64,000 nt of DNA, taken from contig CAJNDS010001913.1 of the NCBI GenBank assembly GCA_905221605.1, forward strand, positions 585,064 to 649,063, in the 5' to 3' direction. Made by a program: the position numbers and the translations under genes. The notes beneath the pieces are model-generated. The model did no database searches. It was not told where the DNA came from and saw only the letters and a program-made list of their open reading frames with translations. Within the stretch, counting starts at the first letter, position 1. Every line of letters starts with the position of its first letter. The stretch is from Symbiodinium natans (taxonomy: Eukaryota; Sar; Dinophyceae; Suessiales; Symbiodiniaceae). This document shows, piece by piece, positions 30,672 through 41,120 of the stretch.

Positions 30672-31114
30672 GGGTTATGGGGTTGTCGGGTTATCGGGTT
30701 CTCGGGCTATAGGGTTACAGGGTTTAGGGTTTAGGGTTTACAAGGGCTTGTGGAATTTGCCGACTGAGGCTTCTGCGGTTTTGGGGGTGCAGGGTGCCAG
30801 GTAGAGCTGGGGTTGAGAGACCCGATTTGGGGTTTGGTGTTTTTGGGGTTTAGGGTTTGGGGTTTGGGGTTTTGACCGCATCTTTTCCCGACCCGATTTC
30901 GGTTTTCGTGTTTTTAGGGTTTAGGGTTTTGATCGCGTCTTTATCCCCGACACGATAATTCACAAAAAGGCCCTCCGAAAGAGAGCACCTAAGATTGAAT
31001 CCTAAACCTAACCAGAATAAACCCCTTGCGCCCAACGAGCCCACCCTAAACGGCCCTAAACCCTAAACCCTAAACCCTAAACCCTAAACCCTAAACCCTA
31101 AACCCTAAACCCCA

Positions 31115-31186
31115 GTGCATGGCAGGGCAGACTTCCTGCTTTTCTTCCAACAGCTGCGGGAGGCCGACATTTGGTTCTGGGGTGTT
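31115..31186 (+). CDS. Exon-like open segment
   Basis: Reads HGRADFLLFFQQLREADIW after CCCTAAA repeats ending CCCAG. No family recognised. Confidence 0.35.
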
Positions 31187-31483
31187 GAGGTTTGTTCGGG
31201 TTTTTGGGGTTTTTAGGGTTTAGGGTTTGAAGGGGCTTTGCCGGCTTTCTGGAGGTTTGTTAGGGTTTTTAGGGTCTAGGGTTTGTAGGGGCTTTATCGG
31301 CTTTATGGAGGTTTTCAAAAGGGGTTTATAGGATTTAGAGTTTTCAAAAGGGGTTTTTCGGGTTTAGGGTTTGTAGGGGCTTTATCGGCTCTATGGAGGT
31401 TTGAAAAGGGGTTTAGAGGATTTAGCGGCACGGCTCCGCAGAGCGAAACCAGCCGAGGCTTTCCCAGGGTGAGGACGACTTGA

Positions 31484-31603
31484 TCGGTGCCAAAAGAGCA
31501 CTTGATGACTTTGGTTATGGAGCAGGAGCGCGAGATTTGCAGGGCCGAGACAGAACTTGGCGACATGGAGCTTGAAGAGATTCTGGAGTTTCTAGAATTC
31601 TAG
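31484..31603 (+). CDS. Exon-like open segment ending at a stop
   Basis: Reads VPKEHLMTLVMEQEREICR and ETELGDMELEEILEFLEF to TAG 31601. It is acidic and would be helical. The left boundary is a TGA at 31481, so an intron or a start must lie between. Confidence 0.35.
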   Translation, partial: SVPKEHLMTLVMEQEREICRAETELGDMELEEILEFLEF

Positions 31604-31850
31604 AATTTTGAGGTTGTGGGGTTTCTAGGGTTTAGGGTCGAAGTTGTTCGGGTTTAGGGTTTATGGCCATGGAGTGTAGGGCTACCCTAGACCCGAGACC
31701 CCTGAAAGGGTTCTCGCGATTGTGGGGTTGAGGGTTGAGGGCTCCGAGGGTTCAAGGGGAGCACTGGCATCCGGTGGGCTGCAAGCTTCCGGGTTTTCGG
31801 CGGTTTTTTAGGGTTTTGGGGATTTAGGGTTCAGCGTTTTAGGGTCTAGG

Positions 31851-31917
31851 GTGAGCCCAAAAGTCATTCGTCGCTGCCTTGTCCCCTTGTGGTCTAAGCA
31901 TCGATGTCTCCGTAACC
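31851..31917 (+). CDS. Exon-like open segment
   Basis: Reads VSPKVIRRCLVPLWSKHR before CCCTAAA repeat. Very short; composition only. Confidence 0.25.
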
Positions 31918-31970
31918 CTAAACCCTAAACCCCAAACCCTAAACCCTAAACCGAAAAAAACCCTAAACCC

Positions 31971-32046
31971 TTGTGGCGGCCTGGGGAGGTGTTGCTGGCG
32001 GACGAGTGGCTGCTCTGCGCCGGGCACACCAAGCCACTGTTGAAGG
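31971..32046 (+). CDS. Exon-like open segment
   Basis: Reads LWRPGEVLLADEWLLCAGH and TKPLLKG before TTTAGGG repeats. No family recognised. Confidence 0.3.
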
Positions 32047-32440
32047 GTTTGGGGTTTAGGGTTTAGGGTTTAGGGTTTAGGGTTTAGGGTTTAGGGTTTA
32101 GGGTTTAGGGTTTAGGGTTTAGGGCCAAAGCATAGGGTTCAGGGTTTAGGGTTCTCGGGTTCAGGGTTTGGGGTTTAGGGTTTAGGGTTTTGGGTTTCAT
32201 GGGTTCTTAAACTACGGGCACCTACCTTAAGGTTCCTAGAAGAAGGATGGTTTAGGGTTTAGGGTTTAGGGTTTAGGGTTTAGGGTTTAGGGTTTAGGGT
32301 TGGAGTTGTCTGGGGGCATCAGGGGGTAGCCCTGTTTCAGGACCTGCCCCTGAGGTGATTTCTCTAAATGACGGTCCTTTGTGGGGTCCTTGTTATAACA
32401 CGGCCCCTCTTCTGTCGGGTAACCATACCGTGACCATGGT

Positions 32441-32584
32441 TTAGAGAACACACCATGTGTCAGTTTGCGTGTAGGGGGTTTGTGACGCCTTGATGTTGGA
32501 ATCCAGGAGGTTCCACAACATGCGTTCACTATTGCTGATTTTCTTTGCTTGAAATTCCACTTCAGGCGACCACCCCAGACCCCC
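32441..32584 (-). CDS. Exon-like open segment on the minus strand
   Basis: About 47 codons with VEFQAKKISNSERMLWNLL and DSNIKASQTPYTQTD, ending at a TAA (32441-32443). It is longer than most islands and has varied composition. A second minus frame is also open. No family recognised. Confidence 0.35.
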   Translation of the reverse strand, partial: GGLGWSPEVEFQAKKISNSERMLWNLLDSNIKASQTPYTQTDTWCVL

Positions 32585-32599
32585 AAACCTTAAACTCCC

Positions 32600-33580
32600 A
32601 ACACAGGGAAACTAGCACCTGATTGCCGAGACAGCTTGTTTCTAGACCCTTTCAGCCCTCTAGACGATGGGGCCTCAAATAAAACCAAGAAAGCACGATA
32701 ATTAATGTAGGGGCCGGAAATATCACAAATGGCATTCCCTTGTGGTCCCTTTGTAATTATGCTAGATTGCCCCCCCCCCCCCCCCCCTCCAAAAAAAAAA
32801 AGAGTACCAAAAACACAATTATGGTATTCCTTGTGGTCCCTTTGTAATTATACGAGAATACCCCCCCCCCCCCCAAAAAAAAAAAAAAAAAAGAACACAC
32901 ACACACACACTATTCCAATGACTAAGGCCCCTAGAGTTAATCTCATCCAGGACCAAGAGTGGGCCCGTATTCCCTTGTTTTAGGTTTTAGCGGGCCACTA
33001 GGACCCAGAGTAGGCCCTCATTCTTTTTTTTCCCTTGTAAGCTCCTTAAAACCAGAAAGGGCACCCTATTCATTCCTAGGTTGTTCTTGGGCCTTTATAG
33101 CATACTTGGGCCCTGAAACCCAGAACCCAGCACCCTCATCTCTAACACTTAAAGAAACCGCCTAAACCCGAGACCTAAACCCTAAACCCCTCAACCTTGA
33201 GCCCATACTTACCGACTATTGTGGTGCCTATGTTGCAACTTACTCACTTCGAGTGTTTTTATTTCTGTAGAGTTGTATCTGTGCCCTGGTTAATAATTAA
33301 GCCCTGAACTGAACCATCTTTGATTCCTTACACCCGTAAACCCAATGCAATGATGAACTCCTCAGCCCCGAAAATTCTCCTCAGCCCTAACGCTCCTGCA
33401 AGACTCCAAGCCCGTAAGCGCGAAATCCCAAACCCGAAACCTCAAGCCCCTGAAACCAAACCTCAAAACCACGCGAAACTGCAAAGCCTCCAAATGCCCA
33501 AAAAAAACCCTTAACCTCCACACCCCCCCATACAAAAAAGAGCGATGAAATTACAAATACACACCCAAACCCTAAACTCT
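32600..33580. repeat. Dispersed repeats, no gene
   Basis: Contains two tandem copies of a segment with TTGTGGTCCCTTTGTAATTA followed by C-run and A-run (32720-32890), then a repeat shared with 50630-50910. Microsatellite (AC)n occurs at about 32895. No supported coding. Confidence 0.6.
32935..33110. repeat. Dispersed repeat copy shared with 50700-50910
   Basis: Both loci share the order AAGGCCCCT, AGAGTRGGCCC, TAGCGGGC, AAAGGGCACCC and CCTAGGTTG with diverged spacing. Partial copies of the right half lie at 48769-48877 and 51008-51125. These look like an old transposon or introner family. Confidence 0.6.
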
Positions 33581-33589
33581 AAACCCTAA

Positions 33590-33710
33590 ACCCTAAACCC
33601 TAAACCCCAAACCCCAAACCCCAAACCCCAAACCCCAAACCCCAAACCCCCAAACCCCAAACCCCAAACCCCAAACCCTAAACCCCAAACCCCAAACCCT
33701 AAACCTCCCA
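33590..33710. repeat. CCCCAAA variant array
   Basis: A run of about 15 units in which CCCCAAA replaces CCCTAAA. The same variant is amplified at about 42178-42235. Confidence 0.8.
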
Positions 33711-33913
33711 AAGTCTCTGTGCTCTTGTGGCCGGAGCCCTAAACCCTAAACCCTAAACCCTAAACCCTAAACCCTAAACCCTAAACCCTAAACCCTAAAC
33801 CCTAAACCCTAAACCCTAAACCTGTGGCCTCGCGATCAGGTCAGTGCTTGGAACGAGGCCGCTCGGGGCCCCTTTGCGGCCCGCCGGTGGCGAGTGCTCC
33901 GCCGGGGGACCCA
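33710..33913 (+). CDS. Coding-like segment interrupted by a telomere-like block
   Basis: The two flanks of the CCCTAAA block at 33733-33822 both carry TGTGGCC (33726-33732 and 33823-33829). Removing one copy plus the block gives a continuous frame reading VLLWPRDQVSAWNEAARG and PFAARRWRVLRRGTQG. No AG is available at the right edge, so standard splicing does not explain this one. Confidence 0.35.
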
Positions 33914-34009
33914 GGGGGTTTAGGGTTCAGGGTTCAGGGTTTAGGGTTACCCTAAACCCTAAACCCTAAACCCTAAACCCTAAACCCTAAACCCTAAATC
34001 CTAAACCCT

Positions 34010-34335
34010 TGTGAAAAGCCTAAGTGCTTCTCGTTCCGCTCAGCCATGGTGCGGCCCCCTTTGCAGGCCATGGCGAGGCGAAAGATCGTGTCCGCCAGTG
34101 GTGCCAAGAAGGACTCTGGCAAGATGGCAAAGGAGTGTAGGGTGCAGGGTTTAGGCTTTAGGGGGTTTAGGGGGTTTTGGGGGTTTAGGGGGTTTAGGGG
34201 GTTTAGGGGGTTTAGGGGGTTTAGGGGGTTTAGGGGGTTTAGGTTTTAGGGTTTAGGGTTTAGGGTTCAAAGGCCGATGGCAGGCAGAGCAACTTGACAT
34301 CACACGCCCAAGATCGTGCTTGGCCAAGACTTCGG
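34010..34335 (+). CDS. Coding-like segment with predicted GA-AG telomere-repeat intron
   Basis: 34010-34132 reads KIVSASGAKKDSGKMAK. CAAAGG occurs at 34128-34133 and again at 34268-34273, with TTTAGGG-type repeat between. An intron 34133-34272 (GA...AG) joins MAK to ADGRQSNLTSHAQDRAW. A TIR element begins at 34334. A different frame is also open, so the protein sequence is tentative. Confidence 0.35.
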
Positions 34336-34428
34336 GGCTGGATAGACAACCTTTAACCTTGTTGGTGAATATATACCCCTAATACAAATAGAAGGTGAAC
34401 CCTTTTTTGGGCTAGGGTATCCAGCCCC
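34334..34428. mobile_element. MITE-like element
   Basis: A 95-bp element with perfect 11-bp ends (GGGGCTGGATA and TATCCAGCCCC). A related sequence lies at about 2957-3040 (GGGGCTGGGTCGGTAACC). The interior shares ACCTTTAACCTT. Confidence 0.65.
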
Positions 34429-34817
34429 TAAGAAGAAGCTATTTGCTGCGGTGGCCTTGTCTGCTGGCCCCTGCCGTAGTTTGAGATGCATGGAAATGGG
34501 CCCCTGCGGTTTAGGATGTAGTTTTGGGCTTATGGCTGTAGCTACTAGGTTCCCGACTGTCAGCCATTTAGGGCTTAGGGCGCAGGGTTGAGGCCCACCA
34601 TTTTGGGGGGGGGGGGGGGCATCCAGGGCTTAGTAGAGTTTAGGGGATAGGGTTTAGGGTTTAGGGTTTAGGGTTTAGGGTTTAGGGTTTAGGGTTTAGG
34701 GTTTAGGGTTTAGGGTGGGGCTTCGTGAATCATGAATCTTAAGCCCTAAGCTCTAAACCCCATCAATCCAAACCGGCGCCCTGCGCACCTGCTCCCTAAT
34801 CTGTAAACTCTAAGCCC

Positions 34818-34943
34818 TACAGGGAGGGGCCCCCTTACCAAACTAACTATACTTACGGGACTTCTAACCTAAGTTAGGATCCTTATAACACAATTTGGGG
34901 TCCTTATGGCTCTACTTAGAACTACGGGGCCCCACTCCTCGTA
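34818..34943. mobile_element. Diverged MITE related to 18247-18370
   Basis: The same interior motifs (GTCCTTATRRC, CTCTACTTA) and similar GC-rich ends with flanking TA, but the ends are less well matched. A further partial copy in inverse orientation is at about 43947-44012. Confidence 0.6.
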
Positions 34944-35496
34944 ACCCCGAATCCCAACCTGAAGCCGGGGATTCATAGGGGGTTTAAGTTTAGGGTTTAG
35001 GGTTTAGGGTTCAGGGTTTAGGGTTTAGGGTTTAGGGTTCGGGTACCCAGGGGACCTTAGGGAAGCTTAGGGAGCCTTAGAGAGTAGTAGGGAGTGTTCG
35101 GGAAACTTGGGTTACATACCCCGCCTGGCCCCCCTGTAACGACATGGGGGCCGTAATCATGCACAGGGTTTATGCGGTCATGGTGTTTGCTTTGTTGTTT
35201 CGATGGTGCTTCTGGGCACTGTGTTTTTGGGAGATTCATAGGGTTTGTAGGGTTGCTGGTGGATGTGATACACACCCAGCTGAGGATGCAGAGTGGGGTG
35301 TAGGAGAATTACCCTCAAGGAAGGCCTTGTGCAACATGGGACGTGGTAGCCCACCTAAGGTTGAGGGTTTAGGGTTCAGGGCTTACGTTCAGGGTTTAGG
35401 CTTTAGGCTTTGGTGCTTCGGGATAAACTTTCAAGTCCCTTTGGGTTTGGGGTTTAGGGTTAGGGTTTAGGGTTAGGGTTTAGGGTTTAGGGTTAT

Positions 35497-35610
35497 TCTC
35501 CGCACGTTACTGCTGACGCAGGCGTCGATGGCTTTCCCGGCACCGCGTGGATGTTCGCTGCCGATCGCATGCTGCGCCAGCAGTCTAAGATGCCGATTTG
35601 GTTACTCCAA
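35497..35610 (+). CDS. Exon-like open segment
   Basis: Thirty-eight codons with DAGVDGFPGTAWMFAADRM and LRQQSKMPIWLL. One of the more protein-like islands. No family recognised. Confidence 0.4.
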
Positions 35611-35854
35611 ACCCTACCTTGAGAACCCCAAAACTCTTTTTTTGTAGTTTACCTACGTCTCCAAAAAAGGTGCTTCTTTATGGTGCTGAAAGTAGGCTCT
35701 GGCTTTGTTTTTTGGCAGTTTGCGCAGGGAAGCGATTTTTTAGGATGAGCCCGGCCGGGCCTTAGTGAGGGTTTAGGGTCTAGGGTTTAGGGTTTAGGGA
35801 TAGGGTTTAGGGTTTAGGGTTTAGGGTCTAGGGTTTAGGGTTTAGGGTTTTTAG

Positions 35855-36108
35855 GGTTTATAGGGTTTATAGGGTTTATAGGGTTTATAGGGTTTATAGG
35901 GTTTATAGGGTTTATAGGGTTTATAGGGTTTATAGGTTTTATAGGGTTTATAGGGTTTATAGGGTTTATAGGGTTTATAGGGTTTATAGGGTTTATAGGG
36001 TTTATAGGGTTTATAGGGTTTATAGGGTTTATAGGGTTTTTAGGGTTTTTAGGGTTTTTAGGGTTTTTAGGGTTTTTAGGGTTTTTAGGGTTTTTAGGGT
36101 TTAGGGGA
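35855..36108. repeat. 9-bp variant arrays GGGTTTATA and GGGTTTTTA
   Basis: About 20 copies of GGGTTTATA (35857-36034) followed by about 8 copies of GGGTTTTTA. The units are 9 bp, not 7 bp, so they cannot be direct telomerase products of the TTTAGGG template. They look like local expansion of a mutated seed. Confidence 0.85.
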
Positions 36109-36111
36109 CAT

Positions 36112-36248
36112 TGTTGCGTTTACCTGTTTGCCCAGACTCCCCAGTGCAGCCTTAGAAGAGGCCAAGAAGCAGTAGAGGTTTCCTTCCTAAACATGCTTCC
36201 TCTTCACAGGGCACACCCTTGGACCTTGACCCTAGAGTATCCGATGGG
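36112..36248 (+). CDS. Exon-like open segment
   Basis: About 45 codons with VYLFAQTPQCSLRRGQEAV and LPLHRAHPWTLTLEYP. Flanked by repeats on both sides. No family recognised. Confidence 0.35.
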
Positions 36249-36295
36249 GTTTAGGGTTCAGGGTTTAGGGTTTAGGGTTTAGGGTTTAGGGTTGA

Positions 36296-36404
36296 GGCGA
36301 CTACCTTCCCCGGTGGCCGCGCAACTCCTGGGACAAGCACTTCCGCCAGGACCTTAGACCCAGGGACCTTGCCTGGATGTCGGAGGCACCTGAAAACCTA
36401 CCGA
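36296..36404 (+). CDS. Exon-like open segment
   Basis: Reads DYLPRWPRNSWDKHFRQDL and RDLAWMSEAPENLP. It is rich in Trp/Arg/Asp with varied composition. No family recognised. Confidence 0.4.
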
Positions 36405-37096
36405 GTTTAGTGTTTAGGGTCTAGGGTTTAGGGCCAGTTTAGGGTTTAGGGTTTAGGGTTTAGGTAGGGTTTAGGGCAACCTGGTGTCTCGAGGCCGCCG
36501 TAAGGCTCCCTAAGGCTTGAGAATGTATATGGGGTACTGTTTGTTAAGGGCTTGGGGCTTCGGGCTTCGGGTTTAGGAAAATAGAGGGTTCATTGGGATG
36601 TTCCCCCCAAATGCTAACTGTCCTTACTAGGGATTATAGTAACCCCCCGATGATGATCCCTATGAAGGACTGTTCGTAGAACGGGGCAACATCCCAAAGG
36701 ATTCACTTAAAGCAAGGGGCAGTCTTCTGGGTTTCTATAGGTCCCGCATGTGTCTCAGGAAGGAAGTTTATAGCCTTTCGGACCTTGCAGGAAGGTCTTG
36801 CAACATACCCAGAAAAGCAGCCCTTCGCATGTGGCCTGAAAATATGTACGCCATTCAGGGGGGGGGGAGGGGGGGGGGGTGGCGGCTCCAGAAAGAAGCA
36901 TGGCTCTGGACGGTTAAAGAAAAGAGGTGGAAACCCTAAACCCTAAATCCTGCACCCTACAACACTGCAATGAGTCAGCGCAAGCCCCAAGTCACTCCCT
37001 CGACCCTGTAAGCCCTATGAACCCTATAAACCCTACAAACCCTACAAACCCTCTAAACCCTATAAACCTTACAAACCCTAAACCTTAACCCTGCTG

Positions 37097-37168
37097 CTTC
37101 CGTGGCATTGGGGAATCAAGTTCCCCGAGCTGGCCTACCTCCCGAAGCGCCGGTGTCGAGGGTGGTGG
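37097..37168 (+). CDS. Exon-like open segment
   Basis: Reads WHWGIKFPELAYLPKRRCR, then runs into a G-tract. No family recognised. Confidence 0.3.
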
Positions 37169-38116
37169 GCCGGGGGGGGGGGGGGGGAACAAAATATGTT
37201 GGGATAAGTGTTTAGGGGTTTAGGGTTTACCCAAAGGCTCCTATGTGGTACCTTTTGTTGGGGTAATAGACGAGAATCCCCTACAACTGGCCCCCAAAAG
37301 GAACTACATTGGAGTCTCCAGGTAGGGGTTTGGGGGGTTTGGGGTCTAGGGTTTAGGGTTTAGGGTTTAGGGTGTAGGTACCTTAAGGCCCAAGTTTTCC
37401 CCGTTTAGGGTTTAGGGTTTAGGTTTTAGGGTTCAGGGTTTGTCTTGGGGGTGTAGGAGTCAGGGTTTTAGCGTTCCTATGGGCTGTACAGGCCGCATCG
37501 ATAAGGCTTATAGGGATCATTGCAGGGCTTTTTGGGGGATTAGGTTTCAGGGTTTAGAGTTTAGGGTTTAGGGTTTAGGGTTTGGGGTTTAGGGTTTGTT
37601 CAGCGTATTTAGGGATAAGAGAGTCCGGGGCACCCAGTCTGGGGTTTAGGGTGACATGAGAAGTGCAAGGGTTATCCCAAAATAAGACCATATGGTGAGG
37701 GCACTCAGGGGGTTCGAAGAATCGGGCTGCAACAACCCTAAACCCTGAACAGTAAGCCAGTAGTGACTCAACGACTCATCCTACTATCCGCCAGTATGTC
37801 AGCAGAGACTAATGGCCCGAGCCAGAAGCAATGGACACCCAGACCCTACGCCCCTAAATCCCCTAAACTCCTCTGAAACCCTACACCCCCAAATGAATGA
37901 AGCCACCTTCGCCTAGCCCGGCTTACTAGCGCTGCTGTTGATGAGATGCTTATGCTGAGGTAGGACCATTGGGGTTCAGCAGTGGCCACTGCGTAAACGC
38001 TCCTACGTTTCTACTAATGTAGGGTTTAGGGTTTAGGGTTTAGGGTTTAGGGTTTAAGGTTTAGGGTTCATTCAGGGTTTAGGGAAGATTCTTCTTGCTC
38101 GGGCAGTCAAAAATCG

Positions 38117-41027
38117 ATGTGGCCACGGCGGGCAACGCCAAATCATGTTGCCACGACGAGTCGCTCCGAGCCGGCGACAGTGATCCGTGCAGCTTGTGGC
38201 CAGCAAGACTGGCAACTTGCGATCCATCTACTCCAGGACTTGTTAGGGTTTAGGGTCTAGGGGGTGTAATTAGGGGGTCTATGGGGTCCAGGTTGTTTAG
38301 GGGGTTTAAGGGGTTTAGGGGGTTTAGGGGTTTAGGGTCCATCTGCTCCAGGACTTGTTGCCAACAGAAAGGGATCAGAAGGCGTTCTGCGCGGCCATCG
38401 TGGGTTGCGGAAGGGCCAGGCGATGGCAGGTTGCCGTCCAAGTTCTTGCAGACATCATGGTACGTGAGGTGGTGCCTGATGTTCGGAGCTTCAGTGCTGC
38501 GATCACGGCATGTGAAAAGGGCTTGCAATGGCAGCTTGCCCTTCAGCTCATATCGCAAATGATCTCAGTGCAAGTTGAGCCAAATGTCTTCAGCTTCAGT
38601 GCCGGCATCAGCGCCTGTGAGAAGGGTGGTGAGTGGCAGATGGCCCTGCATTTGCTTTCGCAGATGCCCGTCGCCAGAGTGGTGCCAAACGAAATCAGCT
38701 ATAATGCCGGCATCAGCGCCTGTGAGAAGGGTGGTGAGTGGCAGATGGCCTTGCGTTTGCTTTCGCAGATGCCCGCGGCCAGACTGGCACCAAACGAAAT
38801 CAGCTTCAGTGCCGGCATCAGCGCCTGTGAGAAGGGTGGTGAGTGGCAGATGGCGCTGCATTTGCTTTCGCAGATGCCCATGGCCCGACTGGCAACAAAC
38901 GAAATCAGCTTCAGTGCCGGCATCAGCGCCTGTGAGAAGGGTGGTGAGTGGCAGATGGCGCTGCATTTGCTTTCGCAGATGCCCGTGGCCCGACTGGCAC
39001 CAAACGAAATCAGCTTCAGTGCCGGCATCAGCGCCTGTGAGAAGGGTGGTGAGTGGCAGATGGCCCTGCATTTGCTTTCGCAGATGCCCGTCGCCAGAGT
39101 GGTGCCAAGCGAAATCAGCTATAATGCCGGCATCAGCGCCTGTGAGAAGGGTGGTGAGTGGCAGATGGCATTGCGTTTGCTTTCGCAGATGCCCGCGGCC
39201 AGACTGGCACCAAACGAAATCACCTATAATGCCGGCATCAGCGCCTTTGAGAAGGGTGGTGAGTGGCAGATGGCGCTGCATTTGCTTTCGCAGATGCCCG
39301 CGGCCAGACTGGTGCCAAACGAAATCAGCTATAATGCCGGCATCAGCGCCTGTGAGAAGGGTGGCGAGTGGCAGATGGCGCTGCATTTGCTTTCGCAGAT
39401 GCCCATGGCCCGACTGGCACCAAACGAAATCAGCTTCAGTGCCGGCATCAGCGCCTGTGAGAAGGGTGGTGAGTGGCAGATGGCCCTGCATTTGCTTTGG
39501 CAGATGCCCGTGGCCCGACTGGCGCCAAACGAAATCACCTATAATGCCGGCATCAGCGCTTGCGAGAAGGGTGGTGAGTGGCAGATGGCCCTGCATTTGC
39601 TTTCGCAGATGCCCGTGGCCCGACTGGCACCAAACGAAATCAGCTTCAGTGCCGGCATCAGCGCCTGTGAGAAGGGTGGTGAGTGGCAGATGGCCCTGCA
39701 TTTGCTTTCGCAGATGCCCGTCGCCAGAGTGGTGCCAAACGAAATCAGCTATAATGCCGGCATCAGCGCCTGTGAGAAGGGTGGCGAGTGGCAGATGGCC
39801 CTGCATTTGCTTTGGCAGATGCCCGTGGCCCGACTGGCGCCAAACGAAATCAGCTTCAGTGCCGGCATCAGCGCCTGTGAGAAGGGTGGTGAGTGGCAGA
39901 TGGCCCTGCATTTGCTTTCGCAGATGCCCGTGGCCCGATTGGTGCCAAACGAAATCAGCTATAATGCCGGCATCAGCGCCTGTGAGAAGGGTGGTGAGTG
40001 GCAGATGGCCCTGCATTTGCTTTCGCAGATGCCCGTCGCCAGAGTGGCGCCAAACGAAATCAGCTATAATGCCGGCATCAGCGCCTGTGAGAAGGGTGGT
40101 GAGTGGCAGATGGCGCTGCATTTGCTTTCGCAGATGCCCGTGGCCCGACTGGCACCAAACGAAATCAGCTTCAGTGCCGGCATCAGCGCCTGTGAGAAGG
40201 GTGGTGAGTGGCAGATGGCCCTGCATTTGCTTTCGCAGATGCCCGTGGCCCGACTGGCACCAAACGAAATCAGCTTCAGTGCCGGCATCAGCGCCTGTGA
40301 GAAGGGTGGTGAGTGGCAGATGGCCCTGCATTTGCTTTCACAGATGCCCGCGGCCAGACTGGCACCAAACGAAATTAGCTTCAATGCTGCTGTTTGCGCA
40401 GTCGGCTCAGCCATGCTATGGGAGCTCGGCTTGTCACTGTTCTCGTCCATGAAAACACGAAACTTAAATCCTGGCAGGGACTCTTACACTCAACTTCTGG
40501 ATGCAGTGTACACCGAGGTCGTCGGCTTCGATCTGTTCCGGCAAGCGTTGGCGAACCAAGCCTGGCCCGACATGCTGCGTGAAAGTGGAACTTGGCTTGA
40601 TGTTCATCAGCACTCCTGCGGATCAGCGACGCTGGCCGTGCTTTGGTGGCTTGCCAAAATAGTCCCAGACATGCTAGGCAGAGGTCAGGACGCGACATCC
40701 TTTGAGATCATAACTGGATGGGGAAAGTCGCGGCGGGTGTGGGCCACGTCAGACGTGCGGGCTTCGGTGCTCAACTTGCTGGACCAGTGCGGGATACCCA
40801 GCAGGATCCACCCTCGCAACCAGGGCAGGGTACCTATATCCCCCTTGGGAAATATTTTGTATTTTTGTTTATATAAAACCCAAGTGGATATTAGAAATGT
40901 GATTTTTATTAAGGTTCTAAGGGGAGAAAAGGTACAGGTCGATCTTGCGGGAGCCGATCCGAGCAGGCTTCCCTCGCTCTTCCCTGAGCCGAACAAGAAG
41001 AATTTGGGTTTAGGGTTTAGGGTTTAG
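38117..41027 (+). CDS. Pentatricopeptide-repeat protein with C-terminal SMR domain
   Basis: Exons 38117-38236, 38352-40829 and from 40938. Exon 1 supplies a PPR half-repeat (CGQQDWQLAIHLLQ) that continues exactly into DLLPTERDQKAF after an intron at 38237-38351. Then come two diverged PPRs, 17 near-identical 35-residue PPRs (core GISACEKGGEWQMALHLL), a diverged PPR, and an SMR-like domain with LDVHQHSCGS, EIITGWGKSRR and NQGR. PPR proteins bind RNA in organelles; SMR domains are often nucleases, but here GRGxHS-type glycine/histidine positions read GWGKSR. The start ATG is the first in the exon-1 frame and no targeting peptide is clear. The final stop falls in TTTAGGG repeat, so the true end may differ. 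Confidence 0.85.
38237..38351 (+). other. GA-AG intron made of telomere-like repeat, with flanking 22-bp duplication
   Basis: TCCATCTRCTCCAGGACTTG plus TT occurs at 38223-38244 and 38338-38359 with one mismatch. The 115-bp interval begins GA and ends AG, and consists mainly of GGGTTTAGGG-type sequence. Splicing it out restores a normal PPR helix pair. Without removal, stops intervene. Confidence 0.75.
38589..40373 (+). repeat. Tandem array of 17 x 105-bp PPR units
   Basis: The units differ at only a few positions, mostly the residues pairing SF/YN at the start and MPVARLAP, MPAARLAP or MPVARVVP at the end. High DNA identity implies recent expansion or homogenisation. The 105-bp unit is a multiple of three, so other frames and the opposite strand are also open; those are shadows. 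Confidence 0.95.
40830..40937 (+). other. Probable GT-AG intron with inverted ends
   Basis: AT-rich relative to its flanks. It starts GTACCTATATCCCCCTT and ends AAGGGGAGAAAAGGTAC plus AG; the two ends match as imperfect inverted repeats (13 of 17). AGG flanks both sides. It interrupts the gene just after the SMR motif NQGR. The length, 108 bp, is a multiple of three, which hides it from frame-based gene finding. The downstream frame choice is uncertain by one base. Confidence 0.6.
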
Positions 41028-41120
41028 GGTTTAGGGTTTAGGGTTTAGGGTTTAGGGTTTAGGGTTTAGGGTTTAGGGTTTAGGTTTTAGGGTTTAGGGT
41101 TTAGGGTTTAGAGTTTAGGG
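40998..41120 (+). repeat. TTTAGGG array
   Basis: About 17 units with few variants, directly after the last open codons of the PPR gene. Confidence 0.9.

Larger units (their letters stand above)
26100..38080. repeat. Telomere-like repeat mosaic with exon-like islands
   Basis: Dense TTTAGGG/CCCTAAA blocks in both orientations, typically 50-130 bp. Examples: 26225-26335, 27025-27090, 27895-27945, 29775-29860, 32050-32125, 33733-33822 and 34645-34720. They alternate with 60-150-bp unique islands that often have an open frame, mostly on the plus strand. The islands listed separately here may be exons of one or more large genes. Confidence 0.8.

Noticed and set aside
38565-40331. A 588-codon minus-strand frame and a 625-codon second plus-strand frame over the PPR array
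   Set aside because: The 105-bp unit is a multiple of three, so any stop-free frame in one unit is stop-free in all. The PPR frame has clear homology; the others do not.
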